The translations under genes were made by a program, and so were the position numbers. The notes under the pieces were generated by a model that ran no database searches, was not told where the DNA came from, and saw only the letters and a program-made list of their open reading frames with translations. A stretch of 64,000 bases of DNA from Acidobacteriota bacterium (GTDB lineage Bacteria > Pseudomonadota > Alphaproteobacteria > Caulobacterales > Hyphomonadaceae), in the NCBI GenBank assembly GCA_016712445.1, contig JADJRB010000001.1, forward strand, positions 496,001 through 560,000, in the 5' to 3' direction. Of this stretch, positions 43,097 to 53,602 are shown in pieces (position 1 is the first letter of the stretch; each line of letters opens with the position of its first letter).

Positions 43097-44656
43097 ATGC
43101 CAGCCGCACTTCGCCTGCCAAGAAGTCCCGAAGCCCGGCTGGTGCTGGGGTCACTCGCCCTGCTCCTGGCGGTGCGGGCTGCGGCCGTGCTGACCTCACC
43201 GCTTGATCTGTATGCGGACGAAGCGCAGTACTGGCGCTGGTCGCAGCACCTCGCCTGGGGCTACTATTCCAAGCCGCCGATGATCGCCTGGGTCATCCAT
43301 GTGATGACCGCGCTGTTCGGCGATTCGGAATGGTCGGTGCGCCTCGCCGCGCCTTTCCTGCATACAGTTGCCGCCGGCTTCGTCTTCCTCGCCGGACGGG
43401 CGATGTTTTCAGCAAAGACAGGGGTTTACGCCGCACTCCTGTACGCGCTGATGCCCGCCGTCACGCTCGCCTCGAGCGTCCTGTCGACCGACGGCGTGCT
43501 GATGCCCTTCTGGTGTGCGGGCCTGTATTTTGCCTGGCGCCTGCGCAGCGGCGCGGGCCTCGCGGCCGCCGCCCCCCTCGGCCTCGCCCTCGGCCTCGGC
43601 ATCCTGTCGAAATACGCGATGCTCTATTTCCTCATCGGCCTCGCCCTCGCCTGCGCGGTCGATGCGCCGATGCGCCGGGCCATGCTCTCCCGGGCCGGCG
43701 CCGCCGCCCTCGCCGTGATGGCCGTGGTCGTCGCGCCGCACTTCGCCTGGAACGCCGCCAACGATTTCCAGACCGTCGGCCACACGGTCGACAACGCCAA
43801 TCTCGGCGGCGACCTCTTCCACCCTGAAAACGCTCTGACTTTCCTCGCCGACCAGATGGGGGTGTTCGGCCCGGTCAGTTTCCTCGCCCTGCTCGCCGGC
43901 CTCGCGGGCTGGCGCCTGAACGGCGGCAGCGACGCGGCGCCCGGCCGCTGGCTCCTCTGTTTCGTATTGCCCGTGCTAGTCTTTATCCTCGGCCAGGCAG
44001 TCCTGTCGCGCGCCCACGCCAACTGGGCCGCCACCGCCTATCCCGGCGCCGGCCTGCTGCTGGCCAGCTGGTTTGCCCGCCGCCCGGCCGTCCTCTGGGC
44101 AAGCCTCGCCGTAAACGCGCTCGTGGCCGTGATCTTCCTCGTCGTCCCGCAGCTTTCGCCCGCCCAGACGCGCGCGCTCGGAATCGACAATGCCCTCAAG
44201 CGCACCCGCGGCTGGGACATGGCCGCCGAACAGCTGTTCGCCGAAGCCGAACGCACCGGCGCCACCGCCGTGCTGGTCGACGAGCGCGAAGCCTGGCACG
44301 GCCTCGACTTCTACGGCCGCGACCGCACCGTTCCGCTGATCTCATGGCGGCGCTATCCGGGACCCAAGAGCTTCTCCGAACGCCAGCCGCTCGACGAGAC
44401 GAACACCGGCCGCGTCCTGGTCGCCTCGCTGCATCCCGGCATGCGTCCGAAGCTGCGCAGTGATTTCGAAAGTTTCGAGCCCGCCGGCCAGATCCGCATT
44501 GACCTCGGCGCGCGCGGCAATGGCTGCCCGATCACGCGCGTGCTCCAGCTCTATATCGCAACCGGCTACAATCCCCCCGCCCGCACCGCGGAGTGGGAAG
44601 CGCTCTATGCGAACCAGAAGGAATTTCCCGAGCCACCCTGCCCGGCAAAGGACTAG
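43097..44656 (+). CDS. GT39/ArnT-like integral-membrane glycosyltransferase
   Basis: 519 residues. About ten transmembrane helices with a long first periplasmic loop carrying DEAQYWRWSQHLAWGYYSKPP, the GT-C active-site region (Asp-Glu) of ArnT/PMT-type enzymes that use polyprenyl-linked sugar donors. The end is a soluble periplasmic segment (DEREAWHGLDFYGRDRTVPL). It transfers a sugar to a lipid or protein in the periplasm; the acceptor is not evident. The promoter must lie in the region shared with the TonB receptor. It ends 3 bases from the convergent msrA gene. Confidence 0.83.
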   Translation: MPAALRLPRSPEARLVLGSLALLLAVRAAAVLTSPLDLYADEAQYWRWSQHLAWGYYSKPPMIAWVIHVMTALFGDSEWSVRLAAPFLHTVAAGFVFLAGRAMFSAKTGVYAALLYALMPAVTLASSVLSTDGVLMPFWCAGLYFAWRLRSGAGLAAAAPLGLALGLGILSKYAMLYFLIGLALACAVDAPMRRAMLSRAGAAALAVMAVVVAPHFAWNAANDFQTVGHTVDNANLGGDLFHPENALTFLADQMGVFGPVSFLALLAGLAGWRLNGGSDAAPGRWLLCFVLPVLVFILGQAVLSRAHANWAATAYPGAGLLLASWFARRPAVLWASLAVNALVAVIFLVVPQLSPAQTRALGIDNALKRTRGWDMAAEQLFAEAERTGATAVLVDEREAWHGLDFYGRDRTVPLISWRRYPGPKSFSERQPLDETNTGRVLVASLHPGMRPKLRSDFESFEPAGQIRIDLGARGNGCPITRVLQLYIATGYNPPARTAEWEALYANQKEFPEPPCPAKD

Positions 44657-44659
44657 GCC

Positions 44660-45301
44660 TCAGGAGCCTTTCGGCGCCTTGCCCCAGAGTTGCTCGACCC
44701 GGGCATCGCGGCCACAGGCGCTGCGATAGAAGTCATACTTCACGGCGCTGCGGATGTGGTAATCCTGATGGTAGTCCTCGGCCGGCCAGAACGCGCCGGC
44801 AGGCAGCACCTCGGTCACCACGTCCCGCTTCAGCACCTTGCCGGCATCATCCAGCACGGTCTCGGCCGAGTCGCGCTCGCCTTGTCCCGACACGAAGATC
44901 GCCGAGCGATAGCTCGTGCCCTTGTCGCAGAACTGGCCTTTCGCGTCGGTCGGATCGATATGGCGCACGAAATACTGCGCCAGCTCGTCGTAAGAGACCT
45001 TCGCCGGATCGTAGGTAACCTTCACGGCCTCGTAATGTCCGGTGTCGCCGCGCGTGACCTGCTTGTAGGTCGGGTTGTCGACATGACCGCCGGTATAACC
45101 CGAGATCGTCTCGATCACGCCGTCGACCTTGTCGAAGTCGGCTTCCACGCACCAGAAGCACCCGCCCGCGAACACGGCCGTCGCCACGCGCGCCGGCGGG
45201 TCGTCGAACCGGCGGTCTTCCGCGCCGGCGCTCGAGAAGAACGCAAGGCCGGTGGCCAGGACGCCGGCGGTGATGGCAATGACAAAGGCGGGACGCTGCA
45301 T
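44660..45301 (-). CDS. msrA: exported peptide-methionine (S)-S-oxide reductase MsrA
   Basis: 213 residues. Residues 1-27 form a signal peptide (FVIAITAGVLATGLAFFSSAGA). The MsrA catalytic motif GGCFWCVEADF follows near residue 47, with YTGGHVDNPTYKQV and HYEAVKVTYDP after it. The C-terminal region keeps the recycling Cys (RSACGRD). It repairs oxidised methionine in the periplasm or envelope, which fits the signal peptide; a cytoplasmic reductant system for it is not in view. Convergent with the GT39 gene. Confidence 0.9.
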   Translation of the reverse strand: MQRPAFVIAITAGVLATGLAFFSSAGAEDRRFDDPPARVATAVFAGGCFWCVEADFDKVDGVIETISGYTGGHVDNPTYKQVTRGDTGHYEAVKVTYDPAKVSYDELAQYFVRHIDPTDAKGQFCDKGTSYRSAIFVSGQGERDSAETVLDDAGKVLKRDVVTEVLPAGAFWPAEDYHQDYHIRSAVKYDFYRSACGRDARVEQLWGKAPKGS

Positions 45302-45438
45302 GGCTACTCGGAACTCACATTCAGGGACGGGAGGCTATCATGCCCGGATTGGGAAATAGTTGCGGAGTCCGGGTGAATGAAGACTGTATGGACAGCGAAA
45401 TCGCAATTCTCACGGCCATGTGACCAAAATGCGACGCG

Positions 45439-47574
45439 CTATGCCGGATTTTCAGTCAGTACCCGGACTCTTACGCGGGCCGAACGCCCCTCTGCGTCGA
45501 CGGCGGTAACCTGGTAGAAACCCGGCTGGCGCGGCTGCCAGATCGGCGCGCCCGCGTCGTCGCGCTCGGTCGGCGTCCCGTCCACATACCAGCTCAGCGC
45601 GCCCTGCCCGCGCCCGGCCAGCACGAACGGCCGCCCCGGCTGCCCGTTGACCGGACCCGCCCAGAGCTGCGCGCCCTCCGGCGGGAACAGGATTTCCGGC
45701 GGACGCTCGGCGGTCAGCTGGCGCTGCGCACCTTTCGATTTTTTAATCGGCTCGGTCGTCAGGCGCGCCCGCGACTCCCCGTCATCGCGCAGATGGTGCG
45801 ACACCCTGTCCGCCATCTCGAACAGCACCGGCAGCGCGCCGTCCCGCCCGGTCACGCCGGTGCGCGGTGCGCCGTCGGCACGGCCGATCCAGACCACGAT
45901 CACATGGTCGCCCGACACGGCCGCCGCCCAGGCATCCCGGAAGCCGTAGGACGTGCCGGTCTTGAACGCGATCTGCGGCGCGCCCTGTGTCAGGCGGCCC
46001 GGCATGCGGCCCGCAGGCGCCGGCGAACCCTGCAGGATACGGATGATCTCCGCCGCGCTCGCCTCGCCCATCAGCCGCCGGCCCGGCGCCTCATAGTTGG
46101 CGCGCTCCTCGTCGGCGCGGAACACCAGCGGCTTGGCCACGCCGCCATCGCCCAGCGCCGCATAGAGCAGCGCCAGTTCCCGCTCGGTCAGCCCCGCCCC
46201 GCCGAGGGCCAGCGCGAGGCCGGCGCTGTGCCCGGAGGCGCCGCTATAACGCGGCCGCGCACCGGCCATCGCCAGCTGCGCCGAAAACCGCTCCGTCCCG
46301 ATCCGGTCGAGCATCAGCACGGCCGGTATATTCAGCGAATGCTGGAGCGCGTCGGACACGCGCACATCGCCCCGGAACATCCGGTCGAAATTCTCCGGCT
46401 GGTAACCCGCAAACTGGTGCGGCAGGTCTTCCACGCGCGTATCCGCCGAGGCGATGCCGTCGTCGAAAGCCATGCCATAGATGAACGGCTTCAGCGTCGA
46501 GCCCGGCGAGCGCGAGCGGTTGGTCAGGTCGATCCACCCGCCCGCGCGGTCACGCGAGGCCGAGCCGACCAGCGCGCGCACTGCCCGCGTCGGCACATGC
46601 ACCACGATCGCCGAGACCTGCACGTCGGGGCCTTCCGCCTCGGCGCGCGTCAGCGCGATCCGCTCAAGCTCCGCCTGCAGGCCGGCGTCCAGCGTCGAGC
46701 GCACGTCCTCGCGCCGCCCGCTCGCCAGCACCGCATCCGCGCCGTGCCAGGCCCGGTCCGGAAAATCCAGCCGCCGCGCCGGCACCGGCAGCGCCGCCAC
46801 CTCCTCGGCCTCTTCGGGCGCAAATACGCCATAGGTGCTCAGCTTCGCCGCCACCCAGTCGCGCGCCTTCTTCGCCTGCGCCGGCCGCCGGTCCGGACGG
46901 CGCACCTCAGGCGACTGCGGCAGCGCGATCAGTAGCGCAATTTCATCCGACGACAGATGATCCGCCTCATGCCCGAAATAGCTCCAGCTCGCCGCCCGCA
47001 CCCCTTCCAGGTTGCCGCCATACGGCGTCAGCGTCAGGTAGAGCTCAAGAATCTCCTCCTTGCTGAACCGCCGCTCCAGCTGGTTCGCCCGCCACAGCTC
47101 CACCAGCTTCGAGCCGATATTGCGCGGCCGCGGCTCCAGCATCCGCGCGGTCTGCATCGTGATGGTCGAGCCGCCCGACACGATCCGCCCCGCCGCCGCG
47201 CTGTCGATCACCGCGCGCGCCATGCCGGACCAGTCCGTCCCGTGATGGCGCCAGAACCGCTTGTCCTCCACCCGCACCAGCGCGTCGAGAAAAGCCGGGT
47301 CCACGTCCTCCAGCCTCACCGCAAACCGCCAGCGCCCGTCCGGCGCCGCAAATGCCCGCAGCGGCTTGCCGTGCCGGTCGGTCACCAGCACCGAGTTGAC
47401 GTGCGCCCGCGTCAGCGGCGGCGGAAACAGCGCGTCCAGCAACAGCATCGCTGCCACGAGGCCCACCAGCCCCGCCACAAGCCGCCGGGGCCAGGCGTCA
47501 GACCCCGCGAAGGATCTGAGCCTGGCCCCAAACTTGGCCCCGTACTTGGCCAGAAACGCGGCCGGGAACTGCAA
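45439..47574 (-). CDS. pbpC: penicillin-binding protein 1C
   Basis: 711 residues. Membrane anchor at about 30-50. Glycosyltransferase domain (GT51): VEDKRFWRHHG, GGSTITMQTAR, LERRFSKEEILELYL. Transpeptidase domain: SPGSTLKP (SxxK), an SLN motif (QHSLNIPA) and FKTGTS (KTG). A C-terminal PBP1C-type domain ends the protein. I take TTG 47574 as start because GGGGGC lies about 6 bases before it and later ATGs would remove the membrane anchor. It is 10 bases after the alpha-2-macroglobulin gene, the classical yfhM-pbpC pairing, where the macroglobulin is thought to guard the envelope while PBP1C repairs peptidoglycan. Confidence 0.9.
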   Translation of the reverse strand: MQFPAAFLAKYGAKFGARLRSFAGSDAWPRRLVAGLVGLVAAMLLLDALFPPPLTRAHVNSVLVTDRHGKPLRAFAAPDGRWRFAVRLEDVDPAFLDALVRVEDKRFWRHHGTDWSGMARAVIDSAAAGRIVSGGSTITMQTARMLEPRPRNIGSKLVELWRANQLERRFSKEEILELYLTLTPYGGNLEGVRAASWSYFGHEADHLSSDEIALLIALPQSPEVRRPDRRPAQAKKARDWVAAKLSTYGVFAPEEAEEVAALPVPARRLDFPDRAWHGADAVLASGRREDVRSTLDAGLQAELERIALTRAEAEGPDVQVSAIVVHVPTRAVRALVGSASRDRAGGWIDLTNRSRSPGSTLKPFIYGMAFDDGIASADTRVEDLPHQFAGYQPENFDRMFRGDVRVSDALQHSLNIPAVLMLDRIGTERFSAQLAMAGARPRYSGASGHSAGLALALGGAGLTERELALLYAALGDGGVAKPLVFRADEERANYEAPGRRLMGEASAAEIIRILQGSPAPAGRMPGRLTQGAPQIAFKTGTSYGFRDAWAAAVSGDHVIVVWIGRADGAPRTGVTGRDGALPVLFEMADRVSHHLRDDGESRARLTTEPIKKSKGAQRQLTAERPPEILFPPEGAQLWAGPVNGQPGRPFVLAGRGQGALSWYVDGTPTERDDAGAPIWQPRQPGFYQVTAVDAEGRSARVRVRVLTENPA

Positions 47575-47584
47575 CGCCGCCCCC

Positions 47585-50500
47585 TTACTTGCCGCCGGCC
47601 GTACCCTGCGCGGCGAGGATCGTCACGCGGCCCGGCGCCGAGCGGCCGAACACTTCCGGCCGGTACATGTCCTCCGCCACGACCCCCGGCAGCGCGAACG
47701 TGCCCGGCGTCACCGCCCGCACCACGTAGGCCAGCGTCACCGCGTCATCATAGACGTTGATGGCCGCCACGAACCGGTCGTCCTGCGCCTGCGACGTCTG
47801 CGCCTGCGCAATCGTGCCGAGGAAGTCGAACGCGCCCGCCCGGACGCGGTCCTCACCGGTCGACCAGTCATACTCCACCACGCGGGCGTCCGCCGGACGC
47901 AGCACCGTCTCGATCTCGAAACCGGCCGGCAACAGGTCCGCCACGATCACCGGGTTCAGGCGGCGCTCGTCCGGCGTCACCGTCAGGCCGACCACGAACT
48001 TGTCGCCCTGCCGCACCTGGTCGAGTTTCACCGGCGAGCCCTGCAGCGTGTAGAACTGCTTCTCGGCCTTCAGCTTCGACGACACCGCCGGCGGCGGCGA
48101 CGACGGCGCCCCGGTCACCAGCACAGTGCGGAACACCGGCGCCTTCGCATTCAGCTTGAAGCTCACCCCGCCCGAAGCCTGCGCTTCGGTCAGCATGTAC
48201 TGACGCTGGTTGTCATTGCCATTGCCAAGGCCGGTCACACTGACCTGCACGCCGGCCTCGCCCTTGGTCAGGGCGTTGACGGCCTGCAGCATGTAGGACT
48301 TCTCCTGCGTCGTCAGGCTGGAGGCTTCCGGCACGTCCTTGCTGAGCTTCGTCGCCAGCCGGTCCACCACATCAGGTAGTTCGGCTTCCGAGGCGAGCGC
48401 CAGCATCGCGGCGAGGTCGCGCAGCGGCGTCTGGTAATAGTCGCCGTCATTCTTGTAGCCGAGCTTGGCTTCCGCCGACTTGAACGCCGAGGCCGCCCGG
48501 GCCCGGTCGCCCAGATAGGCGAGGCCGGCCCCGATATGCGCGCGGGCGAGCGGGCTGGCGATATTGTCCAGCTCGCGGTCATGCAGGTAGCGCAGGCGAG
48601 AGATGTCCGCCTGCCCGGCTTTTGCCAGCACATAAAGGGCGTAGGCGGACGACCGGTACATCATCTGCTGCTGCGTGTCGGTCGAATACTGGCCCTCGTA
48701 CACATCCGTGTCGTAGCCATACACCCGCCAGGCATCGCCCGTGGCCACGCTGCGCAGTGCGCCGTAAGCCCGGCTCAGCGCCTCGTCCGGCACCGAATAG
48801 CCGGCCTGCTTGGCGCGGTAGACGAAGTCGGTCGCATAAGCGCCAAGCCACGGCGTGGCATAGCCGTCGCCCTCACGCCACAGGCCGAACGCACCGTCCG
48901 CCCCCTGACGGTTGAGGATGGTGTTGAGCGCCACCTGCACCTTGTCCCGCGCATTGTCGCGCGAGCCTTTCGCGCCCATCGCCACCAGCTGCTCGGAATA
49001 GATCAGCGGCAGCGCGCGGCTCGTCAGCTGTTCGGTGCAGCCATAGGGATAGCGGTCGAGCGAAGCATACAGCGTCGCCGGATCGACGGGGATCGGCGAG
49101 AAGCCGACCGCCACATCCACCGAGCCCGGCACGTACCCGCGGAGCACGTCGCGCGCGACGCTGAACGTCTCGCCCGGGCGCATCAGTTTCGTCGTGGCCC
49201 GCGATTCCGGCAGGTAGGGCGAGCGCGTCTGGATCTCGTAGCTGCGGGTCACCGAATATTTCTCGGGGCCCGTCACTTCGAGGCGCAGCGGCGAAATGCC
49301 TTCCGCCTTCGCCGACACACGCACCGGCACATCGGCGCGCTGCGCCTTGCCCAGCGTGCGCATCAGCGCCGCTTCCGCCACCGTCACCTGCTGGCCGCCC
49401 GACACTTTCGCCGTGAACTGGCCGGCCGCAAGCTCGACGTTGTCGATCGACGCGGTGATCACCGCCTCGTCGCCCGGCGCCAGGAAGCGCGGCATCACCA
49501 GGTCCGCCGGCGCCTTGTCCCGCACCTTCATCTTCTGCTCGGCATGGCCAAGGCCGGTCGCCGACCAGGCCACCGCCATCAGGCGCAGCTCGCCGTTGAA
49601 CTCCGGCAGCGCCAGCGGGATCTTCGCCCGCCCGTTGCGGCCGACTTCCACGAGGCCCGAGAAGATCACCACCGATTTCGTCGGCACCACCGTCAGGCCC
49701 TCGCCGCCCAGCTGGTCACCGCCGACGCGCACTTCCGCCGGCAGGCCCATGTTCGGGTCCAGCAGGCGGCCGTAATCGTCATGCAGTTCCACGCCCAGCG
49801 CCTTGCGGCCGAAATAATGGGCCACCGGATCGGGCGACTTGAACTTCGTCAGCTGCAGGATGCCTTCGTCCACGGCGGCCAGCGTCAGGTAGACCTTCTC
49901 CTTCGGCCCGCCTTCCACCTTCACCTCGACCGATTGCTCCGTACGCGGACGGGCTATCGCCGGTGCGTCCAGCGTCACCTTGAAGGTGCGCGAGTCCATG
50001 TCCACCGGCACATGCGCCACGCCCACCGCGCGGCGCGGCTTGGCCCGCAGCACAGGGTCGCGGCCCGAATACACCGTCACCATCACATAGGCGCCCTCGC
50101 CCCAGTCGGCTGTCACCGGCAGCGTGATCTTGGTGCCCTTGGCGGAGACCGCCACATTCTGCACCGTCAGCACACGGTCGGTCGCCACCACCACCTGCGC
50201 CTGCCCGTCATACGGCGGCACGATGGTCAGCTCGGCATTCTGGCCGGCTTTCGGCGATTTCTCGGCGGCGACCACTTTCACGCGGTCCGGCGCTTCGGTG
50301 CCGTCCTCGCTGGTCCAGCCGCCCCAGCCCACATAGAAGCTGCTGCTCGCCCCGGCGCTCGCATTGGCGCCCTGGCCTTCGACGATCAGCTCATGGCTGC
50401 CCCATTCGAGCCCCGGCGCCTTGATCTCGGCCGTGCCGCCCGCCGGCGTGTTGACCACGCCCTCGTTGACCTTCGTCACCGTGCGCGACCGTCGCCAGGT

Positions 50501-52579
50501 CCACTGGTCGCCGTCCTTGTACCAGTCATAGTGGTAGTCGATCGCCAGCACTTTCCAGCTCAGCCGTTGCGCCACCGCCACGCCGTCCGCATTCACCGAG
50601 ACGACTTCGAACTTCGCCTCGCCGCCTTCCTCGACACTCGACTCGAAGGCCGGCTTCACGCCGACATACAGCGCCTCAGGCCGGTAAGGCACGCGCACGC
50701 TCTCGGCGACCGCGCGCCCGCCCGGCTCCAGCACGCTGACCACCGTATTGAGGCGCAGCGGCAGGCCGGAATTCGACCCCGCCGTGCCCGGCGACAGGCG
50801 GATCACCGCCTTGCCGGCGCCGTCCGTCGTCGTGTCATCGAACTCGAGGATCTGTTCCTCGAAGGTCTGGTCATGCCGTCCATAGGTGAAGCCCTTGAAC
50901 GCCGCGAACGGCGCGGGATCGGCCTCCAGCCGTGCCTCGGCTTTCACCGTCAGGCCCGCGCCCGGCGCGCCATACAGGAACCGCGAGTCGATCTCGACAT
51001 CGCGCACCCCGCCCGCCTTCAGCGGCTTCGTCTCATCCGCCTTCACATCCACCGCAATCCGCTGCGGCACGAAATCCTCGACCGCGAAGCGCGCTTCGCC
51101 CGCCGTCGCCGTGATCCCGTCAATCTCGATTGTCGCGCGCCACTCGCCGCGCGAAGCCCCCTTCGGCAGCGCGAAGGTCGACAGCACGGCGCCCGGCGCC
51201 GGATCGGTGAACCGCACCTTCGAGGCGACCAGCCCGTTCGGACGGTAGACCACAAGGTGCCCGTTGCGCCCGGTCACCTGCCGGCCCGCGCGGTCGCGCA
51301 GCATCGCCGTCAGCTCGACGCTTTCGCCCGGCCGATAGATGCCGCGATCGGTATAGACATAGGCGTCCACCGGGCCCGGCGTCTGGCGCCCGCCAACGTC
51401 ATCTTCCGACAGGTCGACTGGCGCGCGCGCAAGATCGAGCGCCGCCAGTTCACCGTCCGCTGCCGTCGCCAGCACCAGGCGCGGGGCCATGTTGCCCTGC
51501 CCGTTCATCAGCGGCGCATCGAACGTGATCCGCCCCTGGTCGTTCGGCTTGCCCTCGGCCAGCACCGCGTTGTTGGCCGCGATCAGCTGCACCGTCGCGC
51601 CCTTCACCGTCTTGCCGTCCTTCAGCGAGCGCACGGTCACGTCCAGCCCGTTCTCGCCGCGATACGCCGTCAGCGCCAGATCAGTCAGCAGGATCCACCG
51701 GCCCGACGAGGCCGCCGGACCTTCCGCATCCGAAAGCTCCGCCGCATCCGTCACGCTGACGAAATACGCGCCCGGCTTCATCGGCCCGACCACGTCCTGC
51801 AGCGGGAACACCGTCACCACCGGCGCATTCGCCGTATTGGCAATCTCCATCGTGCCGGTGAACAGCTCCTCGCCGACATCCTCCGGCGAATCCGGTCCCC
51901 ACATCCACGACCACTGGCCTTGCCCCGTGGTGGTGCCAGCATTGATGTTCTTGAATACCAGCGCGCGGTCATTGATGCGGCTGACCACCACGCGCACCTT
52001 GTCGACGTTCACCGTCTCGATCGGCAGGCCATCCGCATTCTCGCGCGGCAGGATCACGCCCGTGCCCTTGAAGCCGACGAACGGCGGCCGGTCAGCAAAG
52101 TCCACCGGCACCGTCTCGGCGCGTTTCAGCGTCCGCCCGTCTGCCGCCGGCAAGCCCGCGAGGATCGTCGCCGTGCGCGTCGTGCCGAAGCTCAGACCGC
52201 CGACGCACAGCTCGCGCCCTTCCACCGAATAGGCCGCCCGGAAGGCCGGCTTGAACTCGACATAGGGAGAATAGTCCGTTTTCGGATCAAGCGCGGCGGA
52301 GAACACGAAACAGGCCAGCGGCTGTTCGGTGGAGGTGTCGATCCGGTAGCGGAAGTAGGAGAATTCCTGGTTGGCAGCATCGGCAGCGCGCTGGCGCGCC
52401 TCTTCCCGCTTGCGGGCGGCGACTTCGTCGGCGGGCGAGCGCTCGACCATCACCTGCGCGTCGCTGTTGTCACCCGGGTCCTTCACATTGTTGGAACCCC
52501 CACAGGCCGCCAGTGCAAAAAGTGCTGCTGTGGCCAGCGTGCGCAGGCCCCCCCATTGGCCGCGTACCATGAATGACAT
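47585..52579 (-). CDS. bacterial alpha-2-macroglobulin lipoprotein (YfhM-type)
   Basis: 1664 residues from ATG 52579. Lipoprotein signal (LATAALFALAACGGS) with lipobox LAAC. Many macroglobulin-like beta-sandwich domains follow (VDAYVYTDRGIYRPGESVEL is the MG2-type entry; GGWTSEDGTEAPDRV later). The thioester motif is Y-G-C1181-T-E-Q, so the covalent trap is intact. It would sit in the periplasm or on the outer membrane and trap invading proteases. The following gene is pbpC. Upstream GGGAGGAG supports the start; the frame stays open further upstream without any signal sequence. Confidence 0.9.
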   Translation of the reverse strand: MSFMVRGQWGGLRTLATAALFALAACGGSNNVKDPGDNSDAQVMVERSPADEVAARKREEARQRAADAANQEFSYFRYRIDTSTEQPLACFVFSAALDPKTDYSPYVEFKPAFRAAYSVEGRELCVGGLSFGTTRTATILAGLPAADGRTLKRAETVPVDFADRPPFVGFKGTGVILPRENADGLPIETVNVDKVRVVVSRINDRALVFKNINAGTTTGQGQWSWMWGPDSPEDVGEELFTGTMEIANTANAPVVTVFPLQDVVGPMKPGAYFVSVTDAAELSDAEGPAASSGRWILLTDLALTAYRGENGLDVTVRSLKDGKTVKGATVQLIAANNAVLAEGKPNDQGRITFDAPLMNGQGNMAPRLVLATAADGELAALDLARAPVDLSEDDVGGRQTPGPVDAYVYTDRGIYRPGESVELTAMLRDRAGRQVTGRNGHLVVYRPNGLVASKVRFTDPAPGAVLSTFALPKGASRGEWRATIEIDGITATAGEARFAVEDFVPQRIAVDVKADETKPLKAGGVRDVEIDSRFLYGAPGAGLTVKAEARLEADPAPFAAFKGFTYGRHDQTFEEQILEFDDTTTDGAGKAVIRLSPGTAGSNSGLPLRLNTVVSVLEPGGRAVAESVRVPYRPEALYVGVKPAFESSVEEGGEAKFEVVSVNADGVAVAQRLSWKVLAIDYHYDWYKDGDQWTWRRSRTVTKVNEGVVNTPAGGTAEIKAPGLEWGSHELIVEGQGANASAGASSSFYVGWGGWTSEDGTEAPDRVKVVAAEKSPKAGQNAELTIVPPYDGQAQVVVATDRVLTVQNVAVSAKGTKITLPVTADWGEGAYVMVTVYSGRDPVLRAKPRRAVGVAHVPVDMDSRTFKVTLDAPAIARPRTEQSVEVKVEGGPKEKVYLTLAAVDEGILQLTKFKSPDPVAHYFGRKALGVELHDDYGRLLDPNMGLPAEVRVGGDQLGGEGLTVVPTKSVVIFSGLVEVGRNGRAKIPLALPEFNGELRLMAVAWSATGLGHAEQKMKVRDKAPADLVMPRFLAPGDEAVITASIDNVELAAGQFTAKVSGGQQVTVAEAALMRTLGKAQRADVPVRVSAKAEGISPLRLEVTGPEKYSVTRSYEIQTRSPYLPESRATTKLMRPGETFSVARDVLRGYVPGSVDVAVGFSPIPVDPATLYASLDRYPYGCTEQLTSRALPLIYSEQLVAMGAKGSRDNARDKVQVALNTILNRQGADGAFGLWREGDGYATPWLGAYATDFVYRAKQAGYSVPDEALSRAYGALRSVATGDAWRVYGYDTDVYEGQYSTDTQQQMMYRSSAYALYVLAKAGQADISRLRYLHDRELDNIASPLARAHIGAGLAYLGDRARAASAFKSAEAKLGYKNDGDYYQTPLRDLAAMLALASEAELPDVVDRLATKLSKDVPEASSLTTQEKSYMLQAVNALTKGEAGVQVSVTGLGNGNDNQRQYMLTEAQASGGVSFKLNAKAPVFRTVLVTGAPSSPPPAVSSKLKAEKQFYTLQGSPVKLDQVRQGDKFVVGLTVTPDERRLNPVIVADLLPAGFEIETVLRPADARVVEYDWSTGEDRVRAGAFDFLGTIAQAQTSQAQDDRFVAAINVYDDAVTLAYVVRAVTPGTFALPGVVAEDMYRPEVFGRSAPGRVTILAAQGTAGGK

Positions 52580-52667
52580 TGACCTGACTCCTCCCGGTTC
52601 TGCTTCAACTCTTACACAGGAACCGGGCGGCGCCAACGGGGCGCGAATCCGGCGGAAGCAAGAATAA

Positions 52668-53540
52668 TCAAGGAGATTGCGTGCCGGCCGGGCCCGTCTC
52701 CGCCGCCAGGATCGCCGCCAGCCCTTCGCGGTAGGTCGCATACGCCGGCCGCCATCCGAGCGCCGCCTTCGCCCGCGCATTCGAGACGCGCTTGCACTCG
52801 GCATAGAAGCTGCGCCCCATCTCGCTGAGCCCCGCCGCTTCGAAATCCACCTCCGGCGGAACCGGCACACCCAGCAGACGCGCCGCCTCTGCCGTCACAT
52901 CCTGCGGCGGCGCCGGCAGGTCGTCGCAGAGGTGGAACACGCCGCGCGCATCCGGCTTCGCCAGCAGCGCCGCCAGCCCGCCCGCGATGTCGTCCACATG
53001 GACCCGCGAGAACACCTGACCCGGCTTCACCACCCGCTGCGCCGTGCCGTCCCGCAACCGGTCGAAGGCCGAGCGCCCCGGCCCGTAGATCCCCGGCAGC
53101 CGCACGATCCGCGCGCGCCCCTCGCTCACCGTCAGCCATTGCGCTTCCGCCGTCACCCGCGCCTCTGCGCGGCGCGATCCCGGCGCCACCTCGCTCCATT
53201 CGAAGGCCCAGCCGCCATCGAGATCGCCGTAAACGCCGGTCGTCGAGAGATAGGTCACCGAAGCCGCCGTCTCCGCCTGCAGCCCCGCCGCCAGCGCCGC
53301 CGGGCACCCCTCCGCCCCCGGCGGCAGCGTCACCAGCCAGTGCGCGCGCGCCGGCACCTCCACCGGCCCGGTCCCGTCCCAGCCCTGCGCCGCAATGCCG
53401 GCGGCCTGCAGCCGCGCCGCCTTCTCCGCCGTCCGCACGGTCCCCGCCACGGCCCAGCCCGCCGCCCGCAGCCGGCCGGCCAGCTGCAGGGCGCTATAGC
53501 CAAGTCCGAAAACAAAAAGCAGAGATTGCCGGGATGTCAT
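52668..53540 (-). CDS. NAD(P)-dependent epimerase/dehydratase-like protein (YeeZ type)
   Basis: 290 residues. The nucleotide-binding motif FVFGLGYSALQLAGRLRAAGW is near the N-terminus (G-x-G-x-x-x). SVTYLSTTGVYGD follows and then an extended-SDR body: RIVRLPGIYGPGRSA with the second motif and a DDLPAPPQDV sugar-epimerase-like segment. These proteins resemble YeeZ, whose substrate is unknown. The start was set at ATG 53540; ATG 53561 is also possible and neither has a strong ribosome site. Divergent from the TPR gene. Confidence 0.72.
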   Translation of the reverse strand: MTSRQSLLFVFGLGYSALQLAGRLRAAGWAVAGTVRTAEKAARLQAAGIAAQGWDGTGPVEVPARAHWLVTLPPGAEGCPAALAAGLQAETAASVTYLSTTGVYGDLDGGWAFEWSEVAPGSRRAEARVTAEAQWLTVSEGRARIVRLPGIYGPGRSAFDRLRDGTAQRVVKPGQVFSRVHVDDIAGGLAALLAKPDARGVFHLCDDLPAPPQDVTAEAARLLGVPVPPEVDFEAAGLSEMGRSFYAECKRVSNARAKAALGWRPAYATYREGLAAILAAETGPAGTQSP

Positions 53541-53602
53541 TTGCCTAAGCCGGTACGCCATAGCCTAAAGCGCTTGGATAGCCGTTTCGGAGTCGCCTGC
53601 CC

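Noticed and set aside
48536..52576. Very long open frame (over 1300 codons) antisense to the alpha-2-macroglobulin gene
   Set aside because: High GC third-position bias keeps the opposite frame open. It is His/Arg-rich, with no domain, signal or ribosome site, while the minus strand has a lipoprotein signal and thioester motif.
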